The notes under the pieces are model-generated. The model saw only the letters and a program-made list of their open reading frames with translations. It had not been told where the DNA came from and did no database searches. From positions 1 through 5,073 of the forward strand of contig JBICHM010000200.1 of the NCBI GenBank assembly GCA_043101835.1: DNA of 5,073 bases. Reading direction: 5' to 3'. Each line of letters begins with the position of its first letter. Within the stretch, counting starts at the first letter, position 1. Origin of the DNA: JBICHM01 sp043101835. Lineage in GTDB: Bacteria > Planctomycetota > Phycisphaerae > Phycisphaerales > UBA1924. A program made the position numbers and the translations under genes. Shown here in pieces: positions 5,046-5,073 of this stretch.

Positions 5046-5073
5046 CCCATTGCGCGGTGGCCGACCAACGGGC

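Noticed and set aside
1..5073. Search for mobile elements, CRISPR repeats, tRNA genes and toxin-antitoxin pairs
   Set aside because: I saw no transposase or integrase motifs, no regularly spaced repeats, no tRNA-like cloverleaf and no small paired ORFs; nearly all sequence is accounted for by the seven enzyme or transporter genes.

Overview
The window is about 5 kb of gene-dense, very GC-rich bacterial chromosome. It looks like core or housekeeping-type sequence: there are no RNA genes, insertion sequences, CRISPR arrays or phage genes. Third codon positions are strongly G/C, genes overlap or nearly touch, and every gene reads as an ordinary soluble enzyme except the membrane protein cut off at the left edge. 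The styles of the TauE/SafE, GAF/fRMsr and HAD proteins vaguely recall Planctomycetota, but this is a low-confidence impression and the window holds no phylogenetic marker.

Layout from left to right. (1) 1-293, minus strand: the N-terminal third or so of a TauE/SafE-type membrane permease that runs off the left edge. (2) 294-431: a 138-bp divergent intergenic region. (3) 432-2316, plus strand: a compact three-gene unit encoding an OsmC-type thiol peroxidase-like protein, a HAD hydrolase of the 2-haloacid-dehalogenase type, and an iodotyrosine-deiodinase-like nitroreductase. The first junction is an ATGA overlap and the second is nearly overlapping. (4) 2318-4471, minus strand: a two-gene unit with a fructosamine-kinase family protein upstream and a DAO/DadA-type FAD amine or amino-acid oxidoreductase downstream. 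It meets the plus-strand unit tail to tail with one base between the stop codons. (5) 4492-5019, plus strand: a GAF-fold free methionine-(R)-sulfoxide reductase-like protein, divergent from the kinase across only 20 bp. A perfect GNRA-capped hairpin follows it.

Functionally, most of the genes fit a loose theme of dealing with oxidised, glycated or halogenated small molecules: peroxides (OsmC), free methionine sulfoxide (fRMsr), Amadori products (fructosamine kinase), halotyrosines (deiodinase-like flavoprotein) and amines or amino acids (DadA-like). The theme is an inference from family membership and proximity. No defence system, mobile element or clearly new multi-gene system is evident. 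The most interesting items are the deiodinase-like flavoprotein with its apparent substrate-binding triad, the metabolite-repair neighbourhood, and the symmetric palindrome placed exactly between two divergent start codons.
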